Shown here: positions 36,817 through 49,887 of the stretch, piece by piece | Numbering within the stretch: position 1 is the stretch's first letter | Layout: each line of letters begins with the position of its first letter | Source: Saposhnikovia divaricata | Taxonomy: Eukaryota; Streptophyta; Magnoliopsida; Apiales; Apiaceae | NCBI GenBank assembly: GCA_036435485.1 | Contig: CM071600.1 | Location: 61,253,546-61,317,545 of the forward strand | DNA length: 64,000 nt | Direction of reading: 5' to 3' | Program-made: the position numbers and the translations under genes | The notes under the pieces: model-generated | Database searches by the model: none | What the model was told of the DNA's origin: nothing | The model's input: the letters and a program-made list of their open reading frames with translations, nothing else

Positions 36817-37920
36817 TTGAGAATCATATGACATGTTCTATACCGTACAGTGTTACTTCACTAAATATGCAAATATTATTTGTTGGTTATTAGAATTTTC
36901 AACAATAATTTTTAAGTTTTTCTTGACTCATACGAATACCATCGAACCAATACAATACGTAAGATTAAATGCATTCAAGGATCGATGATCATACAATACT
37001 TTTTTTAGATAAATCTAAGGCGTAATTATTAAAATAACTAAACATAACTCTCAATTTTTTTTGTTAAGTCATAACTCTCAAATTTTTATTTGCACTTATT
37101 ATTGAGATTTTTTATAAGATGTATATATAGGTCTCACAAACATAATTTATGTAAGAACAAATTCTACTTTCTAAGGTAAATAATGATTTATCACTTGCTC
37201 TTGTATGGATTGATCGAGTTAATGGAACCAATAAGTGAACATGAATTTTAAGAGATAATGATATACATGGGTCAGATATGAACTTTTTTAGGAGAAGAAG
37301 GAAGAAAAAGGAAAGAGAAGGGAGATGTATATGGCCAACTCTCATCTTGATTGTATATTGTTTAATAAACTATGTTTGTAGGAATAATGTAGTAATATAT
37401 AATTGATAATGAAAGGTAATTTTAGATCGATAAACTAATAGTGTTACGACGGGATAACAGGAAGCGAGTTTTTGGATTTCACATCCCCTCCCCCCACCAC
37501 AAAGAATATTGATAAAAACATATTAGTAAATGTGAAGTATTACACACCTAAATTTTAGAGTATTGATTTTATTTAAAAAATAAAAAAAATATGATCCAAA
37601 TAGATTTATAATAAACTTTATTTAGTATGATGTTAATGTGTTAATTTAACATTTCATAAAATGAAGAGATTACATAATATATAATAATTGTTAAGAAAAA
37701 ACAACATTTTGAGAATAATATCTGAATCTAACAAGTAAATACTAATGAACATAAATATAAGATAAGAATAATCTAAGTTTTCCAATTTTTTTGAATAAAA
37801 ATGAGATATGGCAACAAATAATAAATTGTTATGTATTTGTCAAAAATTAAAATTAGACATTGAACATGTTAATTCTATATATGTATACACTGAGTTATAC
37901 CAAAATGCGAGTAAACTACG
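36817..37920. other. Spacer between the two cysteine-rich peptide copies
   Basis: AT-rich, no gene. Its right part (about 37560-37900) resembles the DNA upstream of the first copy (about 36060-36400), so the duplicated unit includes upstream sequence. Confidence 0.5.
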
Positions 37921-37924
37921 GAAA

Positions 37925-38287
37925 GGACAAATTGAGGCATTAAAATGAATTGTCGTTGTCATAATGACATTAACCTCATCCCCTACATTCTTAATAGGTA
38001 ATATTATATGTTACAATTTGTTTTCTAAATCTATATTGTCATTAATATTTTGCTCATTTCTTACCCACACTTGGACAATGTTGTGTGTGTATATATGTAT
38101 TATCATTTTAGAAGATATAAAGCCAAACGATGACATTTGTTATAAGTCATGTTGATCATCAATTCAATTTTCGTGTAAAAATGACCAAGGTCGACCACCT
38201 GTTTGCAAGATTACATGCACTAACTTTTGTGGATATGCTACAGGAAACTGTTCACTTGATTATGTGTGGTGTTGTTGTTACAAGTAA
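37925..38287 (+). pseudogene. Cysteine-rich peptide pseudogene, tandem copy
   Basis: Second copy of the gene at 36446. The exon 1 equivalent (about 37925-37998) has lost its start codon and has a stop. The exon 2 equivalent (about 38113-38287) keeps PNDDICYKSC, then an in-frame TGA at 38153-38155; after it the cysteine spacing of the first copy is still visible (VCKITCTNFCGY, ending in CCC and TAA). The intron between them keeps a GT and an AG. The conserved cysteines alongside broken signals suggest fairly recent loss. Confidence 0.75.
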
Positions 38288-38289
38288 TT

Positions 38290-39223
38290 AAGAATCCTAT
38301 GTTATGTACATAGTTCTCAAAAAAGTAATTCAAGATGGGATAAATTGTGTATGTTTACTGTGAAAATATAATTGTTTTACAAAGACTAGAGTAATCAAGT
38401 ATCATTGTAGCATGGTGTATTGAAGATAGGATTATCGGCAAAAAAACTTGACAAACTATTTTAAAATATCAAATATCTAGCTGCCAAAACTGAAAATTTT
38501 CTTAGCTAATCATCTTTTTTAACTTTAAAAATACAACCAACTTTTATGCTAAAATTTTGAAATACGTTACTAATATAATATGTCACCTTATGAATCTTTT
38601 GATAAGTTATAGAAATTAAGAAAATGCGTACTCATTTGTATAGGATGCTTCATTTAAAAATGCATATCTCCAAAAAAAAATTATGCATAATCAAATCACA
38701 ATATTTATATTATATATGCACAACACTAAAACATAAAAAGATGAAGTTAATATTCAAATGCACATTCAAATATAATTTACACATATATTTCTTAAATTTC
38801 AATTACATAGTACATGTAGATGACTTTATTGGTGCCGCTTGGGATAGTGGTGCCCTAAGCGTTTGCTTTGGTCACCTTAGCCAAGTGTTGGCCATGGATA
38901 TATATCTCATATGTAATACCCAAGTGACAAATGCGTATCATGTTTGAAGAACTAGCTCCCAAACGCGTTTCATATGTATATATATAAAACAATTAAAACT
39001 GTCTTAATACCTCAACCATGAATGCGTAACAGGAATACCCAACTATGATTTGGGTATCCTAATGGGTAAAATACATCCACAATTCTGAAAATGTGCATTT
39101 TTGTTATGGTTAACCTACCTTTACTTAAAAATGGGTATTATTCACCTTCATCCATAATATTTAACAATGCATATAAGTCGTTTAATGTTTATAATAAGAT
39201 TTCAATTATGTTTTAAAATTTAT
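38290..39223. other. AT-rich intergenic DNA
   Basis: No gene is supported. A short stretch near 38815-39070 is less AT-rich and contains repeated GGGTAT/ATACCC words, possibly a MITE remnant, without clear ends. Confidence 0.4.
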
Positions 39224-39363
39224 TGTGACCGAGGTAAAAGTATTATTAAGATTAATCCAGAATACAAGAAGGGATCCTTATATAGCCTTATATAATGACT
39301 AATTATGGAAACTCTAAATATCAGGGAATTACTGATATTATGGCTATAATATATATATTAACA
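39224..39363 (-). repeat. 3' LTR of Ale-like Copia
   Basis: Minus strand starts TGTTAATATATATATTATAG and ends CCTCGGTCACA. CTATATAAGG inside is a possible TATA box. The polypurine tract adjoins it. Confidence 0.75.
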
Positions 39364-39393
39364 CTCCTCCTCAAGCTGGAACATATATGTCAA

Positions 39394-40167
39394 TCATGCC
39401 CAGCTTGTCAGAAAGATATACGATATTCTCGATGCACTTAGAGGCTTAGTAAACACATCTGCAACTTGATCAGATGTCCACACATGTCTAGTAGTAATAG
39501 TTCTAGCTTCGACCTTTTCACGACTAAAATGACAATCCCTTTCAATATGCTTTGTTCGTTCATGGAAAACTGAATTAGCTGCAATGTATTGAGCAGCTTT
39601 ATTATCACACCAAAGGGTCATCGGTTCTAATTTATTAAAGCCCAACTCTGTTAATAAATGTTTGTACCATTCAAGCTCACAACATGTATCTACCATAGCT
39701 CTATACTTAGAATTTGCACTAGATCACGAAACAACTTGTTGTTTCTTGCTTTTCCACGAAACTAGATTTCCTCCAAAAAACACACAATATCCTGTAGTAA
39801 ATCTCTTAATTGTAAAATTAGCATCTGAACATGCTATCAAATTCATATGTCCATGATCACGAAATAGTAAACCTCTCCCAGGTGTACCCTTAAGATATTT
39901 TAATATTCGGATGACTGCTTCCCAATGTGGTACTCGTGGAGATGAGAAGAACCGACTTACAACACTTACCGGAAAGGATATATCTGGCCTAGTGACAGTG
40001 AGGTATTTGAGTTTGCCAACCAATATTCGATATCTTTTATGGTCCTCAAATATATCACCATCTTTATCTGTTAATTTTTTACTACCATCCATGGGTGAAT
40101 TAGCAGGTTTTGCTCCTAGCAACCCTGTTTCTTCCAATAAGTCCAAGACATACTTTCGTTGAGACAA
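39394..40167 (-). pseudogene. Ale-like Copia RT end and RNase H, broken
   Basis: Contains LVGKLKYLTVTRPDISFPV and YLKGTPGRGLL (RT connection) and RNase H motifs CSDANF, WKSKKQQVV, WCDNKAAQYIA, RTKHIE and VADVFTKPL. An in-frame TGA at 39724-39726 splits it; TGA is one C-to-T step from the Arg codon CGA common at this site. A frame change near 39440 removes the usual C-terminus. Confidence 0.85.
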
Positions 40168-40173
40168 AACAAT

Positions 40174-43100
40174 TGTGATGCCCTCCCGACCCGTGGCCTA
40201 GTTCACTGACACACATCTAGATGCAAACAACCTAAAATATAATATAAATATAACATGCTGACTTGCCCCAACATTACTATCCAAGATCTTTCATAGGTAA
40301 TGGTATGAAACAAGCAAGCCATCGCCTAACTAATTATTATTACAAACCTGAATTCAAAATATATTATTATTACAAACCAAAGTTCTCAAAAGTTCTACGA
40401 ACCATGATTCTTAGATTACTGTCAAAAGGGTTAGATAAAATAATAATGAGCCAACGCTCAGCAAGTAACTAAAGATCTCAACTAAAAACAATATAACGGG
40501 GTATCGCAGAAGATGACAGTAATTCAAAATATGATATAAATATGCCGAAAGCAGTATAAGCAATACTGGTATTTAGTAATGACAGGATATCAACTGATAA
40601 TCAGGATAGCAATAGATATTTCAAAACTGTGTAAAGTAATTGATATTTCAATCGGTAAACCAATTTCATTTCATGGTAAATAAAAATTAATCATCACTTT
40701 AAGAAAACTGATTGGAGGTTTTTACTTCATATCAGACAATACAGGTGATCAGCCCATAAAGTCCCCATACCGGACACAAAGTCCCTCTGGCCATCATTTC
40801 CTTTCATTAGGATAGCTTGGGTTCCCAAGAGGCAACACATTGGCCTATAAAGGTGTCGAACTGGACAGACCAGAACTACACTAATACATACTCAAACCAA
40901 CGGAACCAACATTACCCGTTCGCCCCGTCTCTCCAATCGTCAGGAATCCGTGGAAACCATTTTGACGGAGTTCCTAACATTTTTATTAAAAATCTCATTT
41001 TAAAATATTAAACTTTGCAAAACTCTTTTTAACTTTATAAAATATTTTAATACTTGATCTTTTTGAAAACCTTTACTTCGAAGTACCTTCGACTCTCCGA
41101 TAACAAATCAGCCCAGTCTAAGTTACTTCAAAGTATTTTAAGAAAACAATTCATTTTGATTTGCAATGATAAAAGTCAAAGGGTTTGACTAAGTTTTCTA
41201 ACATCAATGAAATAGGGATACAAGTCTGAATCAAGAAGATGTAGACTCAAAGGCATCAAGGTAATTGATCAGATTTCAAGTTTAAGGTATAATATTAGAG
41301 GCAATTAAGTTCTTATATCAATGTTTAGCTCATGAAGAAGTTTATGTGTTTTAGGATCAATATAGGTTAAACTGGACACGGACATAGGTCAAGTAGAACA
41401 CTGGTTTATCGGTCAATCAACATGACATGATTATAGCAAGCTGTAGGACATATATGGTCAAGAAGCAATTAAAAAGAATTATGCTATTTTAGGGTTTATA
41501 GTTTATGAAACAGTCGTAGACAGGATTCTGGTTGCATGAATAGATAGGCTACATAAGATTTATGATCAACAAGGCATAAGATATGCATGCTTGAATCAAC
41601 AGGATATATCAATTCAGGAATGTAAACTTCAAGAAAAGACAAAGTTACTTGCCTCCGGTAGAATGCAACAGCTAACAGCTCAGTCACTGGTATTCGACCT
41701 TAGCCTTTCCTTTATCGCTAGGTCCTACGTCCTTCTTATCTACATAAACCCTATCAATACTTTAGAATACTATACTTCTAAATCGTCTAATCCTAATCTA
41801 CCAAAATGATTCTTATAACGCATCAATACGTATCATATAACATACGTACCTGATATATTTATCAGATGGACTCGTACTTAAGAAATCACATAGCACATAG
41901 AACATGTATCTCATATAAATCAGCTATACACTTAGCAGATAAACCTAACTCATAAGTAGTCATGCTATTCTGGTTTACATTTTACTATTTATAATTTTCC
42001 CGAAAATCAGGCAGAGTTTCCTTTATAATATAGACTATCCCGTCGAAAGATATCCGACTCCAATTCACAATCAAATTCCTACGATGGATTTAAGATCCAC
42101 CTACACTCCCAAGGATATATATTAAAATAATCATTTACATAAACATATAACCGAATCATATTAATTAACAACTTTGAAACTTGAACTAAACATTCATATC
42201 AAAATCCCCAATTTATTAATTAACAATTAGCAAATAATTATCAACTTTTAATTAATATAACACTTTCATAAAATTTGAATTATACATATAAATTCCCAAA
42301 TACTTACATGCAACTTAATTCGTTCGGAATTAACACTTAAATCCAATTAACAAGCATGGATCAAGAATCATAAAATCATAATAACCCGAATAATTCATAT
42401 ACTCACATATAAATTCAAGTTTAATCATATAGCAATTCGAAAATCATACATGCAGCTTAAGTAGTTACTAAATCTTCACATAACAATCATCTTAGGCCTT
42501 GAATTAACAATCCAACAATTTCTAAAAATCAAATTTAATACAAGGAAAATTTGAAACACACGTGCAATACATTCAGGTCATAATCATCATCATAAAAATC
42601 ATCAAGTAACAATTAGTTAGCTTTTTCGACTCAAGAATCATCATTGTCATGACCATCGGCTCATCATAGTCATTGCCGGTGGGATAAAATTCTTGGTTCC
42701 CGATTATGGGCTTCCAAACACAGAACTTTACCAAAACGAGGGTCAAAATCAAGGATTTAAGCACAGCAGGACTGCACTCGATTATCATCATCAACTAAAT
42801 CATAAATTAACAAAACCCACATATACACGCATGTATACACATATATGCTCATAACCCAACTCAAATTAGTCAACAAAACAGCTGGGTAGATAGAAACTAG
42901 AGATGATTTGAAATGTTTTAACACCAAAATCGGCAAGAATCCATAAGAAAAAGGTGTTGCATGCGAAGAGAGAGAGAGAACCATGTGTAGAGAGAGGAAA
43001 GAGAGACAGTCGAGAGTACAGAGAGAGGAGGAGAAGAATGAATCTGGGGGTGGTGTTGTATAGGAATATCCAGGGGAAAAACGGTAAAATCACAATTGCT

Positions 43101-43659
43101 ATTTACCTTTTGAAAATTCTAATTTTTAATCATCTTTAAATCGAAATAAAACCGAAAATGGGGAGAAAATAATTTATAAAATTTTTTAAAATAAAGATCA
43201 TGAAATTAGAAGCATCCCCATATTTTTAAAATAATATTTGGATCAAAAATGAAATTTATACGAATTTTTGAAATAAAGGCTTTTTAAAAGAAATAATGCT
43301 TTTTAAATCATTTTAAAATACAAAAACACACAATTAAATATCCAAACTAATTTTCATAACTCCATAATATCACAAAGATGATAATTTAAAAGATTTCATG
43401 ATTTAAACCAACTCTAATGATTTTATATAATTTTTAAAAGATTAAATATGCATTTTAAAAATACTTTTAATGCTTCCAAAATATAAATAAAATTCCACGA
43501 ACATATACGACACATACCAATCATCATATAATCACACAAACATGGTTTCACACATATCTTGACTTCACAAAAATTATACTCATCACCTAAATCACATAAT
43601 TTCACATTTTACAATTAAATATGCATTTAATAAATTACGAAAAATTCTAAGTCGTTATA
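40174..43659 (-). repeat. 3' LTR of minus-strand Tekay element
   Basis: Minus strand begins TATAACGACTTAG after the purine run AAGGGGGGAAGGC and ends GAGGGCATCACA. The expected first bases TG now read TA, one G-to-A change. About 3.5 kb; no credible gene inside. Confidence 0.75.
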
Positions 43660-43699
43660 GCCTTCCCCCCTTAAAAGGATTCTATCCCCAGAATCTCAC

Positions 43700-46600
43700 C
43701 TAAGTAAACAGATGAGGGTACTTGGCAAGCATCCTGCTTTCAAGTTCCCAAGTCGACTCTTCGACTCTAGGATTCCTCCATAAAACTTTAACTAATCTGA
43801 CAACCTTATTTCTAAGCTTCCTATCACTTCTGTCTTGAATCTCTATTGGTTGCTCTTCATAAGATAAATCTGGCTGGATCCCAATAGGTTCATACTCGAT
43901 TACGTGACTTGCATCTGGATTGTACTTCTTAAGCATAGATACATGAAATACATTATGAATATGGTGCATGTGCGGTGGTAGCGCCAATTCGTAAGCAACC
44001 TTTCCAACTTATTTCAAAATCTCAAATGGTCCTACATATCTTGGACTCAGCTTCCCTTTCTTACCAAATCTTGTAACTCCTTTCCATGGTGACACTTTCA
44101 ACAACACTTGATCACCTATCTCAAAACTCATATCCTTTCTCTTTAAATCAGCATATTTCCTCTATCGATCCTGGGCGGTAATTAATCTTTTCTGAATAAC
44201 TTCAACTTTCTCTTTTGTCTGCTGAAGCAGCTCTGGTCCTAATATCTTCCTTTCACCAACTTCTTCCCAATACACTAGAGATCTACACTTTCTCCCATAC
44301 AAAGCTTTATACGGTGGCATTCCAATACTTGCATGGTAACTATTGTTATATGAAAATTCGACCAACAACAAATGTTCATCCTAACTTCCTTTGAAATCCA
44401 ATGCACAAGCTCTTAAAATATCTTCTATAGTCTGAATAGTCCTTTCACTCTGGCCGTCCGTTTGTGGATGGTAAGCTGTACTCATCTTAAGTTGGGTTCC
44501 TAGGCATTCTTGAAATTGCTTCCAAAATCTCAAATTAAATCGTGGATCTCGATCAGATACTATCGAAACAGGAACTCCATGACGTGACACTATTTCCTTC
44601 AAATACAAATGCACTAGCTTATCCAATGAGAATCTTTCGTTAATTGGTAGGAAATGAGCAGACTTCGTCAGTCGATCAATGATTAGCCAAATCGCATCAA
44701 GATTCGCTTTGGTTCTTGGCAATCCTACTACAAAATCCGTGGCAAGGTGCTCCCACTTCCACTCAGGAATATCTAACGGTTGTAACAATCTACTTGGCTT
44801 CTGATGTTCTGCTTTAATCCTCTGACAAGTATAACACTTACTTATCCATTCGGCTATCTCACGCTTCATATCTGGCCACCAGAAATTTTCCTTCAGATCT
44901 TGATACATCTTTGTGCTTCCAGGGTGAATAGAATATTTCGAACTATGGGCTTCAGTTAAAATCTCATTCTTTAACTCCACAACATTAGGAATCCATATTC
45001 TCCTTCCAAATCTTAAAATACCTTGATCATCTTTCTGTGTACAAATCTCTTCTCCAGTCAACGTATTAATCTCACAATTCATCACTTCCTCTTGACATCT
45101 CCGAATCTTCTCCAGCAACTCTGGTTGAAAAATCATCCTACTCAGAAACTCATCTACATCCTTTGAATTATAAACTTCTAAACTTAACTTTTCAAATTCT
45201 CGAAATAACTCCTTTGGCATAGTCAATGTATTCAACCTCTCCTTTCTACTTAGCGCATCAGCTACAACATTCGCCTTTCCGGGATGGTAACTTATCGTGC
45301 AATCATAATCCTTAATCAACTTCAACCATCTTCTTTGTCTCATATTCAACTCTTTCTGAGTAAAGATATACTTCAAACTCTTATGATCGGTGAAAATTTA
45401 ACACTTCTCTCCGTACAAGTAATGTCTTCATATTTTCAACGCGAACACAATTGCAGCTAACTCCAAATCATGTGTCAGATACTTCTACTCGTGCAACTTA
45501 AGCTATCTTAAAGCGTACGCAATAACATTTCCGTGTTGCATCAGAACATATCCTAATCCTTTGTGCGGAGCATCACTATAGATAACAAAATTTCCCTTAT
45601 CATCTGGCAATACTAACACTGGTGCTGAAACTAATATTTTCTTTAGCTCTTGAAAGCTTTCTTCATTCTTATCATTCCAAATAAACTTCTCATTCTTTCG
45701 GGTCAACTTTGTCAATGGGGTAGCAATCTTTGAGAAATCTTGTATAAATCTTCGATAATAACCAGCCAATCCTAGAAAACTTCTCACCTCAGTAGGAGTT
45801 CTTGGCCTACTCCAACTCACCACAGCTTCAATCTTAGCAGGATCTACTCGAATTCCTTCTTTACTAATCACATGACCTAAAAATTGCACTTCTTGCAACC
45901 AAAACTCACATTTAGAAAACTTGGCATATAATCTTTCTTTTCTCAGGGTTTCCAATGCTATTCTCAAATGCTCGGCATACTCTTCAGGGTTTCTCGAGTA
46001 TATAAGGATGTCATCAATAAATACAATTACGAATTTATCCAAATATCTCTTGAACACTCTATTCATTAAATCCATAAACACAGCTGGCGCATTCATCAAT
46101 CCGAATGCCATCACTAAAAACTCATAATGTCCATATCTCGTGCGAAATGCAGTCTTCGGAATGTCTTCTGGCTTGATCTTCAATTGGTGATAACCTGATC
46201 TCAAATCGATCTTAGAAAAGTAAGCAGCATCCTTCAGTTGGTCAAACAAATCATCAATCCTTGGTAATGGATACTTATTCTTGATAGTCATTTTATTGAG
46301 TTCTCTATAATCGATACACAACCTCATGCTTCCATCCTTCTTCTTAACAAATAACATTGGCACTCCCCACGGGGATACACTCGGCCTTATGACTCCTTTA
46401 TCCAATAAATTTTATAATTAAGTAACTAACTCCTTCATCTCAGCAGGTGCCATTCGGTACCGTGCTTTAGATACGGGTTCAGTTCCTGGTGCCAATTCAA
46501 TCGGGAATTCAATCTCTCTGTCTAGGGGTAATCCGGGCAATTCATCGGGAAATACATCAGGAAATTCATTTACAACTGGAATATCTTCCATCCTAGGGGC

Positions 46601-46768
46601 TTGTTTCTCTGTATCTACTACGTGCGCTAAATAAGCTTCACATCCTTGATTCAACAATCTCTTCGCTTGCATAAACGTTAGAAATTTCTTATCTTGCTTC
46701 TGTCCTTGAAATATTACTTCACTACCATCTTCAGTATGCAACTTAACTTGCTTCTTCTTACACTCAAT
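43700..46768 (-). pseudogene. Tekay pol (RT, RNase H, integrase, chromodomain) with in-frame stops
   Basis: A single frame runs from the protease to the end at 43700 without any frameshift but with stops at 46769, 46418, 46412, 45503, 45485, 45428, 45398, 44381, 44162 and 44009 (lowest coordinate of each). Domains: RT with CIDYRELNKMTIKNKYPLPR, KIDLRSGYHQLKI and the catalytic FIDDILIYS; RNase H with DLELAAIVFALK; integrase with HPGSTKMYQDL, CYTCQR, ATDFVVGLP, SDRDPRF and YHPQTDGQSERT; a chromo-like end (VLWRNPRVEESTWELE, MLAKYPHLF). Each stop is one transition from a Gln or Trp codon, which fits decay by cytosine deamination. Confidence 0.92.
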
Positions 46769-48235
46769 CTACGCATCACACGCGGACAACCAATCCATTC
46801 CCAAAATAACATCAAACTCTCCCAACTTAAAAGGTAATAAATCCACGTAGAAAAGAAATCCTTCAATCTGAACATTACAGTTAGGACACTCCCGGTCTAT
46901 GAAAATCTTATCCTGATTAGCAACTTCTACTACTAATGCCTTTTCTAATGGACAAATCTCATAGTGCAATTTATCAAGAAATCTTTCAGATATAAAGGAT
47001 CTAGTTGCTCCAGAATCAATTAAAACTTTAGTTTCAAAAGAGTTGACAGGAAGCGTATCTGCAACCACATCAGCATCATTAACAGCTTCTTTGATAGACA
47101 TGTTAAAAGTACGGGCTCTGGGCTGAAGTGCTTGATACGGCACTTGTCGCGGTACAGGTGGTGCGGTGATCCTCAAAACATTAGCAGTCTGGATAGGCTC
47201 CTTACAGTTCTTAGCAATATGACCAATCTTGCCACACTTATAGCAAGTCAATCCTACTGGCTTTGCTTCCGAACATTCTTGAGCATAGTGTCCTTTCTTC
47301 CCACACTTGTAGCAAACTATGTTAGGCTTATTACAGATACCCGGGTGCTTTCTCCCACAAATCTTGCAGTCTGGTAGTACGGGTCTTGTTATAGCCTGAG
47401 GGTTTACTCCTTGGGGTCTACGGTCTTGTCCTCCGTTACCACCTCCAAACTTCTGAAAATTTATGTGTCCTCCTTGTCGATTTCCAAACCTTTCTCTGTT
47501 CGGAAAACTCCTCTGACTTTCTGTCTCTTGGCTCTTCTCTACTTTCTCAAACTTTCTCTTCTTACCAGCTTTCTCCTTCTGGTTCAAATCACTTTCCCCT
47601 TCTATAATCATCGTCTTCTGCATAACAGCAGAATAGGTTCTTAACCCTACTCCTTAACCAGGGCTTTAATCCATGCTGAAATTTCTTAGCCTTGCTGGCT
47701 TCGTTTCCTACATACTGGGGTGCAAACCTAGATAGTTCAGTAAACTTAGCTTCATACTCCACAACAGTCATTCCTTCTTGTTTCAATTCCATAAACTGAA
47801 TCTCCAATTGGTCTTGTAAATAACCTGGTAGATATTTTCATTAAACAATTCTACGAATCTTGGCCACGTAATCGCATTTCCTTCTGTGGCCTTAACAGAC
47901 TCCCACCAAAAATTTGCTTCCGCTCTCAAATAAAAACTGGCAAACTCCACCTTTTGAACCTCATCAACCCTAACTAACGTGAAAGACTTCTCGATATCCA
48001 TCAACCATGACTTAGCTTCAACAGGGTTCAAGGTACCTTTAAACTCAGGTGGGTGAACAGCTTGAAAAGATTTAAAAGTTGTAGCAGGTTGGGCAGCTTG
48101 GTGCTGTTGGTGTTGAACAAAAGCAGCAGTTTGTTGTTGAAGTAATTGGAACATCTGGGCCATAGTGGGGTTATCTTGGTTTTGTTGGTCTTGATTATCA
48201 TTGTTGGTAGCTTGACGGGTTCTTCTGGGAGGCAT
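46769..48235 (-). pseudogene. Tekay gag and protease, frameshifted
   Basis: Starts MPPRRTRQATNNDNQ at 48235. The gag domain is at about 48060-47700 (FKGTLNPVEAKSWLMDIEK, then ELKQEGMTVVEYEAKF in another frame). A one-base loss near 47830 and a small indel near 47630 shift and then restore the frame. Two CCHC knuckles follow (CYKCGKKGHYAQEC, CYKCGKIGHIAKNC), preceded by CKICGRKHPGIC. The protease has LIDSGATRSFIS and DVILGMDWL. The frame ends in TAG at 46769-46771 at the protease-RT link. Confidence 0.9.
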
Positions 48236-48702
48236 CTTTCTGATAAGAAGGTAAAGAGTTGGTAAAAACAAAGTAGGTATATATTCAAAAGAAATAGGGT
48301 TCCTCCGTTTGGTACCAATAGACGATCGGTTCCAATAAATCAGTATGATATGGGTACAGTTGTAAATTATGCAACAGGGTTTATATGAACATGTCAATAA
48401 GTTATGGAAATATGGTATGTAAAGACAATATGTAAAAGCGATAAGTAAAGTTGTGAACACAGGGATATACGAAATATGCATACGTCGCCAACGACGAAAA
48501 TGATCTAACAACATCAAAGTTAAGGGTATATTAACCCTTTTACAACATAACTAAAATAAACAAACTAAACAACAACAATCCGTCTACTAGCACTAGGAAA
48601 ACTAGGAAAATATCCTAGACTAGTAGTAAGCATAACTAAAACTAGTGGGCTCTACCAAACGTCCCACTCACAACCATCTCCACAGCAGCAGTCTAATCAC
48701 GG
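48236..48702 (-). other. Leader region of minus-strand Tekay element
   Basis: No gene. This should be the 5' untranslated leader between PBS and gag. No PBS is found before 48703, where a plus-strand LTR begins, so the insertion lies within the leader. Confidence 0.5.
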
Positions 48703-49887
48703 TGTAATAACCCTGATTTTTGTACTATTGTAGAAAAGACCTGGATGAATAGTAATCCTTGTATGTAAGAAAAACAAATCCCACCCATGATTATGTAATG
48801 GAAATTTGGGAATTTTGATTTCATATTAAGATTCTATAGGTGAAATGAGTGTATGGAAAAGCCGTCGGATTTCGGAAAATCCCGCTCCAACAATAACTTA
48901 TGATTTTTCGAGAAAGTGGTAAATACGAAAACGGTGATACAATCAAAGGAGGCCATAAGCAAAGGAATTATATGGAATAAGTGCTAGGATGAGAATTAGT
49001 GGAAGAAGGAATACTTGAAGGATTTTATATACACAACAAAACATTTTATGGAATTATAACTAGTATGCATGGAAATTATGGAATAAAATTGTAAAACAAA
49101 TTAAGTATCAAGTGCCATGCAACCACTAGCTAAGTTCATGCAAGGTGGTGGAAAAAGTGAAGTAAACAAATAATTAGGAAACCAACTAAGTGGTTAGCAC
49201 TCGATTAGAAGTTAGAAAATTAGCTACACACTTACCCAACAAGATTAGTTTGATTCAAGGAGCACCATGCATTATTTAATTTGGAAAAATTTGACCAAGC
49301 AGCTATAGGCTTTTACAATAACCGAGCATAATTATATGAGAAGCATTATTGAAGAAAAAAATCACAAAACTCTCTCACTTTCTCTCCTAGCAGCTCTTGG
49401 CTAACAGCAGTGTGCAAGGGGAAGAGAAAAATTCTTTCACCCACTTATCCTTGTCCATACATCCTCAAATTAAATCCTAGGCTTCCTCAATATATATACA
49501 AGGTACGTACTGTATTTCATGATTTTTCATTGAGTGTAAGTAAGGTAGAAAAATTCCCAAAGTTGCTTGTTGAATAGTAAGCTTATGTTAGAACTTTGTT
49601 TGATCTTGGAGATTAAGGTAAATCAAGGGCAACCAAGGTTAGTTTGTGGTGTTTCAAGCTTCATCTAGACTTCCCAAGCTTCAAAGAGGTAATCAACACT
49701 CAACCAAACTTTGTCATATTGGATTTTTAAAGATTTTACAAAGATGTATATGAATGAGGTGATTTTGGAGACTTTAAGTGGTTTAATCTTTGATTTTTTG
49801 AAAAATACTAATCCTTGGTAAAATGGATATGCCACTGAGATTTGAGACTTATGATGATAATATATTGATGTTGTGATGGTTTGGTTG

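Larger units (their letters stand above)
39224..40173 (-). mobile_element. Ale-like Ty1/Copia 3' fragment, cut by a Tekay insertion
   Basis: Minus strand: the end of RT and RNase H (40167-39394), a polypurine tract (minus CTTGAGGAGGAG, 39375-39364) and a 140-bp LTR (39363-39224). A very short LTR is usual for Ale-type Copia elements. The 5' part is missing because a Tekay element inserted at 40173/40174; it may continue beyond the window. Confidence 0.8.
40174..48702 (-). mobile_element. Tekay-type Ty3/Gypsy element, 5' end displaced
   Basis: Minus strand: leader, gag, protease, RT, RNase H, integrase, chromodomain-type end, polypurine tract and 3' LTR. Zinc knuckles plus an integrase C-terminal chromodomain-like region and a long LTR point to the chromovirus Tekay/Del group. 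It inserted into a Copia element (presumed TSD ACAAT at 40169-40173). Its 5' LTR is not in the window because another element starts at 48703. Confidence 0.85.

Noticed and set aside
36407..36820. 137-codon unspliced ORF over the cysteine-rich peptide gene
   Set aside because: It reads through the intron and leaves the cysteine-rich frame; the spliced two-exon model gives a signal peptide plus a cysteine-rich domain.
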